Assembly: GCF_000485595.1 (NCBI RefSeq)
Contig: NW_014577534.1
Location: 68,493 to 132,492, forward strand
Source of the DNA: Priapulus caudatus
Taxonomy: Eukaryota > Priapulida > Priapulimorpha > Priapulimorphida > Priapulidae
Direction of reading: 5' to 3'
DNA: 64,000 bases
The position numbers and the translations under genes are program-made. Positions 22,616-55,839 of this stretch are shown here, piece after piece. Numbering within the stretch: position 1 is the first letter of the stretch; every line of letters begins with the position of its first letter. Under the pieces are notes generated by a model, which had not been told where the DNA came from, made no database searches, and worked only from the letters and a program-made list of their open reading frames with translations.

Positions 22616-24094
22616 TCACCAGATAGAACTAAAAAACGTGTCTACGTCTACGTGTGAATATTCATGGTACCATGGTTACAGTACCAGGTGTTTGTAGAGA
22701 TTATCACGTCATGTTCCCCTGATAAGTGGCGTCTATGGCACGTTCCATATGTTGCCGTGAAGTGAACGACGAGGGGTGACACGTTGTTAGGTAGTTGATT
22801 TACGTAATAGAAGTTCAACACAGCGAAATATTGACGAATAGAGAAGCTGACTTAGCTGAGAATGTATATATAACGTGAAGCGCGTGCATTTTCAAGTGCT
22901 TAGAATATAGCATATGCATAACTATTAGATGGGAATCTTGATATATCGTTCTATTAAAATACAGCTATTTAAATACAGCTTATACACAAGAAATCCGCAT
23001 GTACGCTTTGGATTCAATATAAAAAGTAGTCGCGCGGAGAAAAGCCACGCTTAATTGGTACGAAAATAGAGGTCAAGGATGAGGCATTGGTGCAAAGCAA
23101 AGTTCGTCGAAGGGAAGATTTAAAATATTTTTGGAGGATGCACGTTGTGGTTCCAACGACAAATATATGCTCCGGAAAATCATCTCAACTGCGGAAATTA
23201 CCATGGCCATGTTGGCAATAATCCTGACACAGCGCAAAGAAGTCATTTCGAAACTTCAACGTTTGGAAAATTCGTGTCACTCTAGTTTTCGACAGTGTTG
23301 TAGTGGTAAATTATTTTTTGGGTATACTCCCTTATACTGATAGCTCAATCCTCAAAGCAACAAGCCAACTATTTTTTTTAAGTATACGGCGTATACATAA
23401 GTATACCCTCCACTACATCACTGAGATAGTACCAGGGTACGTTCCGGTATACCTGACCGTACCCAGGGTACGTTCCGGCAGTAGGTACCCTTGGGGACAT
23501 AGACCCTCTCAGCATTAGTAAAAGCTCTGGTAAAAGGATCGTATATTTGAGAGGTAAAAGTTTATTTTCGGTACACGGTATTGATCTATCCAATAGATAT
23601 AGCTAGAAATCGGGAAATTCCAGATAAAAACCGCGATCCGGGAATAGAATTAAGTCACCGCGGGACACGGGAAAGGATCCGAAACTATTTTATTTAACAG
23701 AGAACCGGGAAATGGCACCACGGAGAAACCCCCTCCCCCTTCCACACGCGCACACACACACGCGCGCACGCACGCACGCAGGCGCGCACGCACCCCACGC
23801 ACGCCCGTCCTCGTTCTCCACGATTGCATTGTTTGCACAAAATTCTTCCTCCACTCCCCCTTCGCATACATAAGTGGTATCGTCCAGCCTCGTTTTGGCG
23901 CAAAGAGCAAAAGCTCGGCGCGAGCTTATCTTTCGCTCATTACAACTTTAGTAGGCTACCGATTTGTCTTCCATTCTAGGTCTATTTATTTAGGTTTTAT
24001 ATTGGAAACAATACATTGGAACTCAACTCCGGTGGCTGCCCCAAGCAGTAGAAACCAATACATCTTGTATCAAATACGCAGCGAAACCTACAAA
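22616..24094. other. Intergenic and presumptive GFPT upstream region
   Basis: Between the tandem repeat and the GFPT start codon there is no convincing gene. A low-complexity (GCAC/GCGC)n stretch lies at about 23748-23812. The last ~500 bases before the ATG are more GC-rich and probably contain the GFPT promoter and 5' UTR, but no TATA box or defined motif could be assigned. Short open frames here show no recognisable protein. Confidence 0.4.
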
Positions 24095-44276
<20,182 letters not shown>

Positions 44277-44753
44277 AACATTAAACATTTAGAAGAGGTT
44301 AGGTGGGCCAATAGTATAAGAAAAGCAGGGTATCAACTGCCATGTACAGTGATAAATTTTCAAGGTTATTTTTTGGAAGTATTTTGTTATTTATATTTAA
44401 AAATCATGTGAAATAATTTGGTTGTTAGGTGGTACGAAATTAGGCTTCTTCGTCCAATTCCTGTTAGTAGAGTGAAAAACAGAATTCTCCAATAATCTCT
44501 TCTGTAGCAAAAATGTAGCTAAACAGAGGTCAAGGAGACATAGGCCTTATCTGCTATAATAACTGTAACAGTAAGCATAGTAGGTATCTGTAGCAAAAGT
44601 TACAAATTACATTTACGAGTTTGTAGACGGCATAATAATAACAACATTCCAATTATCGTTTTACAGCTTTATTCCAGTTCACCGACAGTGTACATTTGGA
44701 TTACTCATTTAAACATGTTGTGATTATATGGTGGTATGGACGATTCATATAAT

Positions 44754-44795
44754 CATAGATATATATACCAAAATTGGTTGGTATATATATCTATG
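44754..44795. mobile_element. Palindromic micro-element, 42 bp
   Basis: CATAGATATATATACCAAAA followed by TTGGTTGGTATATATATCTATG is a near-perfect palindrome flanked by perfect 7-bp direct repeats ATATAAT (44747-44753, 44796-44802). Its ends (CATAGAT) differ from the CAGGAG-type ends but keep the terminal CA...TG. Confidence 0.8.
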
Positions 44796-45347
44796 ATATA
44801 ATATACACACTACACACAATATGAGCTGGCCCACGTTTCATCTGAAGTAGTAATCACTGTGCAGAATGATTACAATAATTATACATAGATCAGATTGTTT
44901 CTTTCAACAGCATGTTAGCTATTAACTTTGAAAAGCAGAAGGACAATCAAGCATAAGACAGATCTGTGGCACTTATGTATGACTGGACGTTTGAATGCAG
45001 TTGCAGTGTATAATCAAATATGTTTTTGTTAGTTCAAAGAAGTGCACAATGTAGAGAAATACATCCAAAGTGCCTTAATTAATATAATATATATATATCT
45101 CTATTGTTGTCATTTATTTAAATATTTTTGACTTATTCTGGGCACAGGCTATATACCGTTTTAATGCCTTTTACTACTAGCATCCGTTTAACCAGCAACA
45201 GAATAATCATGCCTTTGACAGTGCGTTTATTATAGTGGTAGGGACTTCTTACTATGGGTGGTATTCCTTATACATTAATTCCGTTTCCAGCACTTTAACG
45301 TAGCAGGTTCATGTACAACTTTTCTGATATACACACACATATATAAT

Positions 45348-45377
45348 CAGGAGTGTATCAATATTGATACACTCCTG
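45348..45377. mobile_element. Palindromic micro-element, 30 bp (smallest seen)
   Basis: CAGGAGTGTATCAAT followed by ATTGATACACTCCTG is a perfect 15+15 palindrome flanked by perfect 7-bp direct repeats ATATAAT (45341-45347, 45378-45384). Confidence 0.9.
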
Positions 45378-45788
45378 ATATAATGTGCATGTAGCTTGGT
45401 AGTCGTAGATGAAGAGTGGCAGTGTATATATCGTATACCAATTATGACCAATATATTCTTGTACAGAACCTGGGATGTTATGTAAATTAATGTATTATAA
45501 AACGTTAAATTGTTGGCAAATGTGAGTGCTATTGAGTGAAGGCATTAATAGTAATTTATGTGTTAAATGGTTGTTACCAAAATTATACTTGCATTGGGGT
45601 ATAACATTCTGAGTGTGATCAAGTTGTAAATGTTGTTTCAATGGGTAGCAATTCCCATGGGTTTAGCCCAAAATGAGTTGGTTGTAACTACTACTAATTG
45701 TAAAATTGCAAATTAATGAAATTACAGAATGTGATGCTTGTGCCATAATTATTAATCATATTATTATAATTATTAATCCCGTTTTCAA

Positions 45789-45794
45789 AATAAA
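45789..45794 (+). terminator. Candidate GFPT polyadenylation signal
   Basis: AATAAA about 1.5 kb after the GFPT stop, followed by a GT-rich stretch (gcggttgttagtatttc) within 30 bases. The 3' UTR would then hold two palindromic micro-elements, which would form hairpins in the mRNA. Confidence 0.35.
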
Positions 45795-46261
45795 AGGTTA
45801 TTGCAAAGAACGCGGTTGTTAGTATTTCTCAGCTTTCACATGGTCAGATGCAGATAGTTTGGGCAGAGCCAGGAATTCTTAAAATTGCTGAAATGGCCAT
45901 CTGCTTGATATTGCAACGAACAAGATTAGTATCTTCTACACTGAAATTTATGCTGTGATAACCTGCTCTTTATTCGATTGGCAAATGTTCACACGATCTC
46001 TCATAGACTATAAGTATGTACACTTCCACATTGGTTGGGTTTTATTCGAGATAGCATGCAAAAATGTCAAATTATTTAAAACAAAGGAACAACTTGCAAA
46101 AGAAAGTCACCAGGCAAGAGGTTCTATCCCTCTTCTCTGCCTGTCCCACTATGTATGCAGCACACAACTACGTTTAACAGCATTTTAACAATCCACAAGA
46201 AAGTGAAACGGTTATGCAACGATGTATGCACATTGTAGAATGAGGCTAACGTATACGCTTC

Positions 46262-46368
46262 ATTAGGAGTGTTCACAACTTTGATATCATTAATGATTAA
46301 TGATTGATAATCCTAACCCTAACCCTAACCTAAATGACATTAAACCACAAACTAATATATGACCATGA

Positions 46369-46403
<35 letters not shown>

Positions 46404-46440
46404 GACCATTAATGACATTAAAGTTGGGAACACTCCTAAT
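46262..46440. mobile_element. Palindromic element with telomere-like core
   Basis: The left arm attaggagtgttcacaactttgatatcattaatg and the right arm cattaatgacattaaagttgggaacactcctaat are inverted repeats. Between them are CCTAACCCTAACCCTAACCT (46312-46331), i.e. (TTAGGG)n on the other strand, and a (TA)n run (46370-46400). The tip taggagtgtt resembles the micro-element ends, but no 7-bp direct repeat flanks it. Confidence 0.7.
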
Positions 46441-49400
46441 TATCACCCCAGAATGGCTATGTACATGTAGAATTTGCATTAGTATGTCCATTTTTCCCAT
46501 AATATACTAGGATTACAATGAGTTGAATTTCACAATATATAAGCATTTGCAGGGTTGAGTAATGACAATAAACCGCAGTAGTTTCTGAAAAATCAAAATT
46601 TTCGGCCATAGAAACCGACAGTCGACTAGCTACTAAATTACTTAACTCTGTAAAATGCATAAAGACATGCATAAAGACTCCTTTGAATGATCAGCAACAT
46701 CTAATTCTATACATAGCGCATATGGTTGCCATACAATCACTCTACATCAGTATTAATAATGCAGAGTATGATAGAAAGAGTGATCATTTTTACGTTGCGT
46801 TATGGAAATAATTATTTATAGTTATAACATGGAACGAATATGTAAACACAGTAACCTTTACAGTGTATACCATAGCAACCACATACATAATTTATAGAAA
46901 CACAAAAAGTAGTTAGTGAATTTACAATACACATGGATTATGGTGTATATTGAAAATAAGAAGAAATCAACTATTCAATCGATAGGTCACTTTAATGACA
47001 ACGTGCTGAGAGTTTTGGCATAGTTATCTCGCTCCAGAAGATAGGTTGTTTAAATAGCAGCATGTACTTTAGAGGTGTTGCAATCATGACAATAAATCAC
47101 AGTCTTATTGCCGTCACAGTTATCTGATAATAGGAATCGTTGTTCTAGCTAAAGTCTCAAAGAAACAGACTGAAACTCACTGTTATCACAAAGAATGACA
47201 AAATAAAACGTTTTCACGTTTTTGCATGAGTGAACAGTCTTGTGCAACATAGCCTCGCAACAACTGATAACTATATATCTTAATAGTCTTTATTCAATAC
47301 AGCCAGATACGGTTGTAAAATATCCCTACAGTTTCACTGCTCTTCATAGTATTCAAGTATTTTAAAAGCCAGTTGCAGGAATTCATGTCAATTTTACTAA
47401 TAACATGCATAAGCCTTACAAAATTCCACTATTCCTGAACTGCATTGTTGAGCCACCAACATCTACAAAATTTGATAATACAATGAATGAATGACACATT
47501 TTACACCCCTACAAAACGATAGCACTTTCTTTGTCCATTGTTATGGTTTGTTACAAAAATTGCCCAAGATACATAAATGCTCTCCATGAAAATTCTAAAA
47601 CTGTAATACTTATTGTATATTTATTTTTCCTTCTTATCCAAAAAGGATTAGATACAATCCCTTCCTCAAGTAGCAACACCAATCAGCATATAAACAACCA
47701 TAACGCATGTTTAAAAAACCTGTGTCTAGCCTGGCATACATATAGTGCTGGTGCTTGAAGAATTTTCAGCATTTTTCTATTCTCGCTTTTGGATTAGTGA
47801 CTAGGATGCCGTGCCTTACTCCAAAACATTACATATTTCCACTTATTATATATTTGAAAAAGGAATAATCTGACATTCCGTTATACACTAGCACTTTCAT
47901 CTTGATAGAATCTTCAGATCTGAATCTGTGTATAATGGAATGTTGGATTATTCTTTTTTCAAATATTAACAACTGAATATCTTGAAACCCAATAACTTTT
48001 CTACTATATATATATAATATACATACTGCCAATGACCCCTGAATGCATAATATATACTATAGTAATATGTAAATATCTCGTAGTTTCAGTTTCCACCTTT
48101 TTAGTAGGTGGCAGTGAGCTTACAGTATTACCACAGAGTAAATATGTATAAATAGGGATCTATGAATTTCATAAGCTAGTGCCACCTAGCAACCAAGAAA
48201 AACCAAACGAAAAAGAGGAACGATAGACAAGTAAAACGAGTCCCTGCAACAGTGCAGCAGTACAGAACTTGATAAGGGATACACGGGTAACACGGATACC
48301 AGCTTAGGAACATTGTAGGCAAATATGGATTGTCTCATTGTGATGGTAGGAATGCTAATTATGATGAAATTTGTTAATTGTAAAAAATCATGAAGATAAC
48401 ATGAGGAAATTGAATAGAAGCAACAACCTGAATATCACATTTAACCATTTTACTAATTTTACACTTTAAAAAATGCATTGGCATGTCTTACTATAGTGTG
48501 TAGTGTTTATAATAGGGATAACCAGAATTATCGAGTAAATACCTATACTAAACAAAATTTAAATTCCAATACTTGACAGAATATTAAATTACTTCTTAGA
48601 CTTAATCATTTAGCGTAAAGATAAGCATTTATGATTGATAGGCAAAACGTTTTCACATCCATGAGTAAGAGTTGCAGAAACATAACTCACATACCAAGCA
48701 ACCACTTTATTCTTCTCCCGTGCATTTTATATCTGCAAAATATTAAAGACAATACAAAGTATGATTCTATTGTACTATGCAGGTGGGAAATTTAATGTGA
48801 AATATTAGAAGATTTCAAGTTTTTGGTTTTTTAACAATGTACAATGACACTTAGCAAGCATGACACAACATATTAAATAAATCTGTCTTTTCTAAACGTA
48901 CCATTCTGTACATAGACTTATAAATATTCTCACATTCTCAAAACGAATTTTTCAACAGGTGTGAATAATCAATCATTAAAAACAACAACACAGATCAAAC
49001 ACATTCATCTGTTTAGACTTTATGATAAATCAATCAGAGTATGATAGTTACTAATAATACACACGAGAATCAAATTTACATAGATGTAATAATGAATTTT
49101 GTTTTTCATCTGGGATGACAGGATAGCAGAAAAGACAGGCAGTCAACAACTGCATTATCATTATGCAATCACAATGCATTTTGTAAGGGATGGACAAATA
49201 ATCGATCATGTCCTTATAATTTTTTTGATATCAATTTCAAAAAAGCTCTACATTTGTCATTTGAAATAGGGTGTAGTAGTAACACTTTGCACTACATGTC
49301 GCTATACTTCTAGAGTAGTGAGGTCATAGTGTCGGGCAAGAGGAACTTTTGTGCTACTACATGGAAATTCACGCAGCAGACACGCAGGAGGGATGATTAC

Positions 49401-49884
49401 AATAATGTCACCATCAGTGCTCAACATCAACTGTCACTGTCAACTCACACTGTCAAGTGTCACTGTCATCATATGACCATCAGACTTCACTGCTAATAGG
49501 CACAATTAACAATCATCACTGACACTCAGAATCAACTGTCACAATCAAGATCAGCTGCTGTGGCAGATTCCGTTTTTAAGCAAAGGCTACAAAACCAACA
49601 CGCCCCATGTCAGTAAATAACGTATTTCAACCAATGACACTGGACAACAATGGTAATGATCGCCGTTCTTTTCACTCACCCTTATCCTACCACTCCGTGC
49701 AACTCAGCCTGCGTGTCTATCCTCGTTATGCATCAGGGACACATTCAATCACACTGAGAATCCCAGTACGTGATCGCCTAATCCCATGAACAAATAGCAG
49801 ATAACCCACCAAAAACATAAGTGCAAAACTCTCACATCAGGGGCGAGGTGAGAAAACTGCACACTACTGCAGGTTACGCGTCGG
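46441..49884. other. Intergenic region between convergent GFPT and DNAJB genes
   Basis: AT-rich sequence with no recognisable exon, RNA gene or transposon terminus. It probably contains the DNAJB 3' UTR (minus strand). AATAAA signals on that strand occur at several places (for example the reverse complement of tttatt at 48707-48712 and 47289-47294), and I cannot choose between them. A palindrome of cattccgttatacac/gtgtataatggaatg lies around 47873-47945. Confidence 0.45.
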
Positions 49885-52767
49885 CTACGCTCCATACAGG
49901 TAGGTCAGTTTGTCACAGGAGGCTGTTGCGTACTTCTTCGCCTTCTCATACATCTTGGCATCCCCAAAGCTTCTTGCTCGCCATAACAAAGTTTCTCCTG
50001 CACAAGCAAAACAAGCAGCTACTGTAACTGAGTGGAAGGTCGTGCCATTACTGGGACAGTGAGGCCACTGTGCATTAGAAAGCCACTATAACAAGATGTT
50101 CTGTAATGTGAATGACTACAGAGTTTGTAAATCTAGCCCTGTTACAGACTTTATATACATGTACGAAAAGGCTCAACAAATTTTTTCCATGCGAGATCAA
50201 ATACGACATGCATGACATACCACTTAATCCACATTTATAATATTTCATCACATTGTAAACCTGCACTGTGGCTGTCGTGAACTAAAGTCTAGAGAGCTAT
50301 ATAATTCACTTACTGTAGTTTCTTTCCTTGTAACAGTTAGTTCGCAGACTATCTACATAATCACTCTCAACGTTCTGCTCCACTTTCTTCAACAGCGATA
50401 GAGTGTTATAGTCTTTAGTAAAAGAGTCTTTTACGTAGTAAAACACGCCAAGGTTTTGCGTTTTCCTCTCCTGGATAAATTTTCTGTAATGTATAAATAT
50501 ATTTTAGTTGCTTTAATTCACGGCCAGTTCCTTACAAAAAATAGAACTAGGTATATTTAATAATCCAGTAAAATTCATTTCAGTCGCACAACCGGACAGA
50601 TTCTACATTACTTAGTATAGAGCTGAAATCCTAAACCTATTAGACTTCATCATCAAACTGTCCATTTATAATGTCATGTTTAAAGACAGACTGCAGCTAA
50701 AATCGACACGGATTGTATGGCTGTATCACATTACTAAAATATCTGCTTAGTAAAATGTGAAAATGTAATTTCTTAGCATGCAAATGCTACTAGTGGACGA
50801 ACAAGATGAGCTATTGGTATATTACCCATCGCGACGCAGGCTATAGATGGGATCAGCAGCAAAGTAGCTACTGACGAGTGTCAGGCACACGAGCAGCAAT
50901 ATTGGCATCAACTGTATCATTACCGACACTGTCTGCTCAGAGTAGAAACCAAAAAAAACATGCACATATATAGTGACACACAAGAAGGTATTTTTTCTCA
51001 TTTTTGCTAACCATAAACAGATACATTATAGAATAATCACTGTTTGCCTGGAACAGAATACAGCGAAGTCAACATGAAAGGGTTGTTTCAATGAATCACT
51101 ATACCAAGTTACCAACTATACTTTTATCTAACAATTATTGATACTGGACACATAAAACTGGCATAAGATTACCTTGATTTACTCACTACAATGCCCCTAC
51201 CCTTATTAGCCTAACTAATGAGTACTTGCACATTTCAAACCCTGGATTTGACCCTCTGAAACTAACCTCTGCAGACTGCTGTTGCTGATGGTTATGATTG
51301 TGATGTGTATGATGCCTCGTGTGCGTGTTTCTCCTGGAATATGTATGTACATTGCCTGAAAAAAACAGCAAAATAGATTGCATGTCACAAGCAAGAATAT
51401 ACAGGCACCACACAAAATCCCATGAAAACAAGCAAATTAAAACCATTTCCAATCAACCACTCCATTCATTATACATCAGCATGACGTGGCCGAAAATCTA
51501 CTAAAATAAGATCATTTTCTTTAAAGACAGGCATCATATTCTAATTAAGGCAATAACTACGTTAAACTACCTCACCTGTAGGAAATCCCCCACCAAAGAA
51601 CATGTTGAACAATTCCTCTGCAGATATGTCCCCTGGAACAGATTAAGAACAACAAGTAATGAAACCCATATTTCTGATAATATATGTATGAAATTAATAT
51701 CACTGTTAATAACATGCTTCTGGTTAGTTTGTTGCTATTACTGGCACTTTGCGTGACCAGACAATTGTATGAAATATTAAAAGCATGTTTGAAAAATATT
51801 GCAGTTTTACTGGGATATCAAATATTATATGAGACTGATGATTATATTATGTACACTTATATGTGACAGAAACCATTTAATATTTGACTGTTAGTTAGAA
51901 ATGCATATATGGCATGCACATAAAATACTTAAAATACAAAGTTTACCTTCAAACCCCCTGCTGAAGTCAAATTCATATTCTGGATGCCTACTGTGGGTTC
52001 GCCTGCTAGTCGTGGCTACATTATCCTCTGCACCATACAAATCATAGCGCCTGCGCTTCTCTGGATCACTGATCACAGCAAATGCATTTCCTATTGCTGA
52101 AAATCAATAATTACTTATCAGGAGTACTCAACAGGAAAGACTGGTATGGAGTATAAACAAATGCCAGGTTAACAAGAGAATTTTAAATACTACAGTACTA
52201 AAAGTTTGAGCTGTAAGCTCCTACGCATAGTCAACATTCACATACACCAACCATTAATGTAGCAGCTTTGAAATACCTTTAAATGCTTCTGTTGCTCCAG
52301 GTGCTTTGTTCTTATCTGGATGGTTTTGCAGAGCCAACTTTCTATATGCCTTCTTTAAGTCTGCATCGCTACAGTCTTTTGATAAGCCAAGAATTTCATA
52401 ATAATCTTTACATTTCCTTATTCTGAAAAGCAAAATATTACTTAACAAACATAAAACTCTAGCAGACAGCATTATCTTCATATTACTTACCAGTATTACC
52501 AAGCAGACGTATAATTACTTTATATTCGTCCATTTCGACACCCTGACATCTGAATACAAGCACACAAACATTTACACACACAACACCTTTTAACAGTATG
52601 TAGTTGTTCCTGTGTATAGGATTCTCCCTCGTGGTCCGAATGTGAGCCATGATTGGCAGCCTTTGATCTGTTGCGTGAACCTGATCTATTTCTACGATTA
52701 CGGATGTCATTATCGGCTGTATGACTGCCAGCCGAACCATTCATCGTGTGTAGGCTGTTCAGCAAAT
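49885..52767 (-). CDS. DNAJB14: DNAJB12/DNAJB14-type ER membrane J-protein (first exon missing)
   Basis: An ER-anchored Hsp40 that recruits cytosolic Hsp70 to membrane-protein quality control. Exons in transcript order (minus strand): 52767-52587, 52422-52277, 52096-51947, 51632-51576, 51355-51267, 50932-50826, 50483-50314, 49997-49885. Phases agree throughout, giving 337 codons including the TAG stop. Visible features are a Ser/Asn-rich N-terminal part, a J domain ([27 protein letters not shown]), a Gly/Phe segment ([19 protein letters not shown]), a His/Gln-rich stretch, one transmembrane helix ([20 protein letters not shown]) and the C-terminal DUF1977 domain ([25 protein letters not shown]). 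The HPD motif is intact. DNAJB12 and DNAJB14 are vertebrate paralogues, so the symbol is approximate. Exon 1, expected to encode an MEGNRDEAEK-like start, was not found. Confidence 0.93.
52277..52422 (-). CDS. DNAJB14: DNAJB: J-domain exon
   Basis: Encodes helix I to III of the J domain: [40 protein letters not shown] and PGATEAFK. The HPD tripeptide that stimulates the Hsp70 ATPase is present. The acceptor (gcttttcag) and donor (AAAG|gtattt) are good; the next exon continues with [22 protein letters not shown]. Confidence 0.95.
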
Positions 52768-52983
52768 CTGCAACCAAGTGATTGTCACAAAACATTCTAA
52801 ATAAGGTTCTCCCGAGAAATTTCAGAAGACATGTCAGGCAACAAGGCTACTATTATCCCTCATTGCTAATTGAAATCAACTATGCATGCCATAATGCAGT
52901 CTCAATAGAAAGGTAATCTCGGTCTGTTCAAAGACTGACACATCAAGCTGTGAAAAGACTAGTATCACTGTGTTGGGATTGTC

Positions 52984-53092
52984 AAAGGTAAACACAGCTT
53001 AAAATTAAAGCATGTCGGACCTCTTATAGGATGTCACAACTAAGCTTCCCCTTTGAAAGCATGTTGGACCCGACATGCACTAAAAGCCTGCT
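52984..53092. repeat. Dispersed repeat related to 6225-6360
   Basis: aggtaaacacagcttaaaattaaagcatgtcgg...ttggacccgacatgcactaaaagcctg is a diverged copy of the sequence just upstream of the first visible KAT7 exon. Both contain acatgca...taaa and an inverted gcatgtc/gacatgc pair. Confidence 0.6.
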
Positions 53093-53152
53093 AAATATGC
53101 TTAGGAACATGGAAAGGAATAAGTCTTTTAACCTGACCCATACACTATTTAT

Positions 53153-54238
53153 TAGTGATGGGAATCGGCTGGAATTTAATAATCGATTATCGGTTTCCCT
53201 TAACTGATCGATAATCGATTATAATCGGATAATCGGTTAATAATAGCATCGATTTAATTTAATCTTACTTTGTATATACAATTATACATAGCATTCAATA
53301 TTATCATGTTTTATGATCATGTATTAACTCTGTGAAGGTTGCTGTATGTATATCAATGTCTGTTCCTATACAGTATTTAATCAATTGAAAAAGAAATGGT
53401 TTATATGCATTTATTAAAACATTAAAAGTTTTAAACAAACATGATCAAGACTTGTTCTTTATTATAGTAAGTAAGTTGTTTGTGTTCTAATAGTGTAGGC
53501 TGTGTAGCCGAGTTAATATATGTCCCGCCAATGGAATATCCTCTCCAACACAATGTAACAAACAATACGGAGACTCTCGTAGCATTAACATTAGTCGTAA
53601 GTGTTATCGTAGCATTAACATTAGCATTAACTAGTGTTGTCAATCGGTTGTAATTTCGTAATCGATCATCGGTTGGACCCAAGTAACCGATGATCGGTTA
53701 CAATCGGTTACTCGGGGTGTTGAATGCCTGCGTGTGCGTAACATCGTGTGCATGTACGTGTGTGCATGTATGTGCAGTGGCTGTTTAGCGGCTGTTTACT
53801 GTTTGTTTTGCACTGTTTACTACTGTGTGTTATAATACATGTATGTTAATTAAAGGATAACTTGTTATACTAGGGCGATGATATCTCTGATGTCTCATCA
53901 CTTTTTTCTAATTTTTTTTTTTCGGATTTTTTTTTTTCCTGGATGATATGCGATTATTGGGGATTTTGATAACCAAGCGCTTGGTTTCGAGCCACTGTTC
54001 AACGGCGATGATCGAGTATGAATCGATGATTCGTGACATCACTAGGGCATTAACTTTCAGCGATGTTTCTGACAACCGGGCCCCCCCCTTGAAGGACTTG
54101 TGCTCTACTTGTGCATTCAATTGCACACATGCATGAGTACAGTTCTCTTGTTTATTTGTTTTTTTATAATTCGATTATAGAATTGAGCTATAATCGATCG
54201 ATTTTTCGATTAATAATGCGATCATCGGACAGTCACTA
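53153..54238. mobile_element. hAT-like non-autonomous element with perfect 8-bp target duplication
   Basis: The element starts TAGTGATGGGAATCGG and ends CGGACAGTCACTA. CTATTTAT is duplicated exactly on both sides (53145-53152 and 54239-54246). An 8-bp duplication and TAGTGATGGG-type ends are characteristic of hAT elements. The subterminal regions are full of ataatcgatta/taatcggtta repeats. The 1,086 bp interior has no transposase ORF. It lies upstream of the visible DNAJB exons, probably within its first intron. Confidence 0.85.
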
Positions 54239-54530
54239 CTATTTATACATCAATATTGGCATTTAAGTTAGCGACGACATCCGGTATAGCGCCTGTGATA
54301 ACCAGGGAAGTTTAGAAAAGCCAGAACCAGAATGACTTGACAAAGTTAAAATTTGTATCCCTACAGTAATATTACCATAGTACTGTGGTGAACAATATTC
54401 GAAAACTACGATGTTGTACGAATCATATAGAAAGAAAAGTGTACCACATCAAAATTCAACAAGGCAAGGGGTTATAGTATCTAAGCCTACCTCCGGGCAG
54501 CGCCACCTAAAACAACCAGAGCGAATTAAA

Positions 54531-54555
54531 GGGGGGGGGGGGGGGGGGGGGGGGG
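54531..54555. repeat. (G)25 homopolymer
   Basis: Twenty-five consecutive Gs, followed by tggaccctgcg. Such runs are prone to sequencing error and may mark a poorly resolved segment near the missing DNAJB first exon. Confidence 0.95.
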
Positions 54556-55348
54556 TGGACCCTGCGAGCAGTGGGTGGGTGTAGGGTATACTGTCAGGCC
54601 AATAGGAAGGGCATGGCAGGTTCTTTTTTCCTGTATTTCTTATGACATTACTACTAGCTTAGTACTAGTCAGCAGGGCATGCTTGAAGCGTTTCAATAAA
54701 ATATAATTGCTAAACAAGTGCGCAGAGCGCAGGCGCTACATGCTGACGGCAGGTGTTCTGATGGCTAAACTCAACGGGCAACGAAATGACGAGCCCCCCA
54801 TCACCGCGTTCGCAGCTGCAAGAGCATATATCTAGGATCTACTAATACCAAGGGTTCGACACTAACGCTAGTCGTTAGTCGAGACTAGTAAAAAATCAGA
54901 AGGACTTAGTCGATTCCCATAGCAGTTAGTGGCCGGCGGGACTAGTTTATATTTTCCCCGTCCCTCACGCGGTCCCAACTTTCGCGCATCGTTTTACCGG
55001 GCGGCAGCGTCTCTCATATCCAGATCCAAAGAGGCTATATATATAATGCGTCCCATTGTAACAAGTTTTCCTGTTAGACCGGCGCTAGTACAACGAGAGT
55101 AACGGCTACAGCGGCTCTAAGGCATGCTCCTAGAGACCTACGGTAGTACATAACATTGTTAAACAATGGGGCCAGCGAAGCGGCCAGTCTACTGATGGAG
55201 TCGCTTGACAGTTAGCTGTTGACATAGAAAAACAAAGGTCTGATTGTAGAAATGACGCATAATGCAGTTATGTACGCTCTCATAGTGAGGTATTTACATA
55301 CAACACATCGCATGCGTGTGTTAGCTTGAAGCAGTCATACAAATAGTA

Positions 55349-55675
55349 GTGAAGCTAATAGTAGGTACATCATTATCCAATGAGTATAACACTCTAACAT
55401 CAAGGTTGTTTTGTGGAATTATTTGGAACAGCAACTCGGCCTGCACGCTCCCAAACGTAAATGCGCAGGAAGGAGAAAATAGATGGGCGCAGCGTGTCTA
55501 TGAAGACGAAAAGGATGCGTGGCGTTGTCAGCCTACGTGGAAATCGTTCATCCCGTGGCTAGAGTATGGCCGGGCCGCCAAGGGGTATGACTGTGGTGCA
55601 GCTGTAATGTCTGGGCAGTTTTTTCACTCGGCACTACAAAACTATCGTTTTGAAACTGTTAAAGCGGCATGAGCT
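55349..55675 (+). pseudogene. Unrecognised ORF, possible remnant of a hAT/ZMYM-type zinc-finger protein
   Basis: A 107-residue frame ending in TGA. The segment WRCQPTWKSFIPWLEYGRAA has the W...F.PWL.Y pattern seen before the zinc-binding cysteines of TTF/hAT-type transposase N-termini, but the expected C..C pair is degraded (YDCGAAVM). There are no intron signals, and the position inside a TIR-like pair fits a transposase relic. Function cannot be assigned with confidence. Confidence 0.25.
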
Positions 55676-55839
55676 TCCGAGGGGCACAGAAAGATCCTCA
55701 GGCACAGAAATGCAAGGACATGCCTATTCAGACGAAACGTGGGGGCGCGGCAAGTGACGGCCAGACTGAGATTGAAATGGTGTGCTGCGATCAAGAGGTG
55801 ACTGAAAGTGCGACACTGCACTGCACACCGGGCACGTGT

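Noticed and set aside
44754-44795. Reading the palindromes as Rho-independent terminators or regulatory hairpins
   Set aside because: They are in eukaryotic introns or intergenic DNA, lack U-tracts and carry flanking 7-bp duplications, so insertion elements explain them better.
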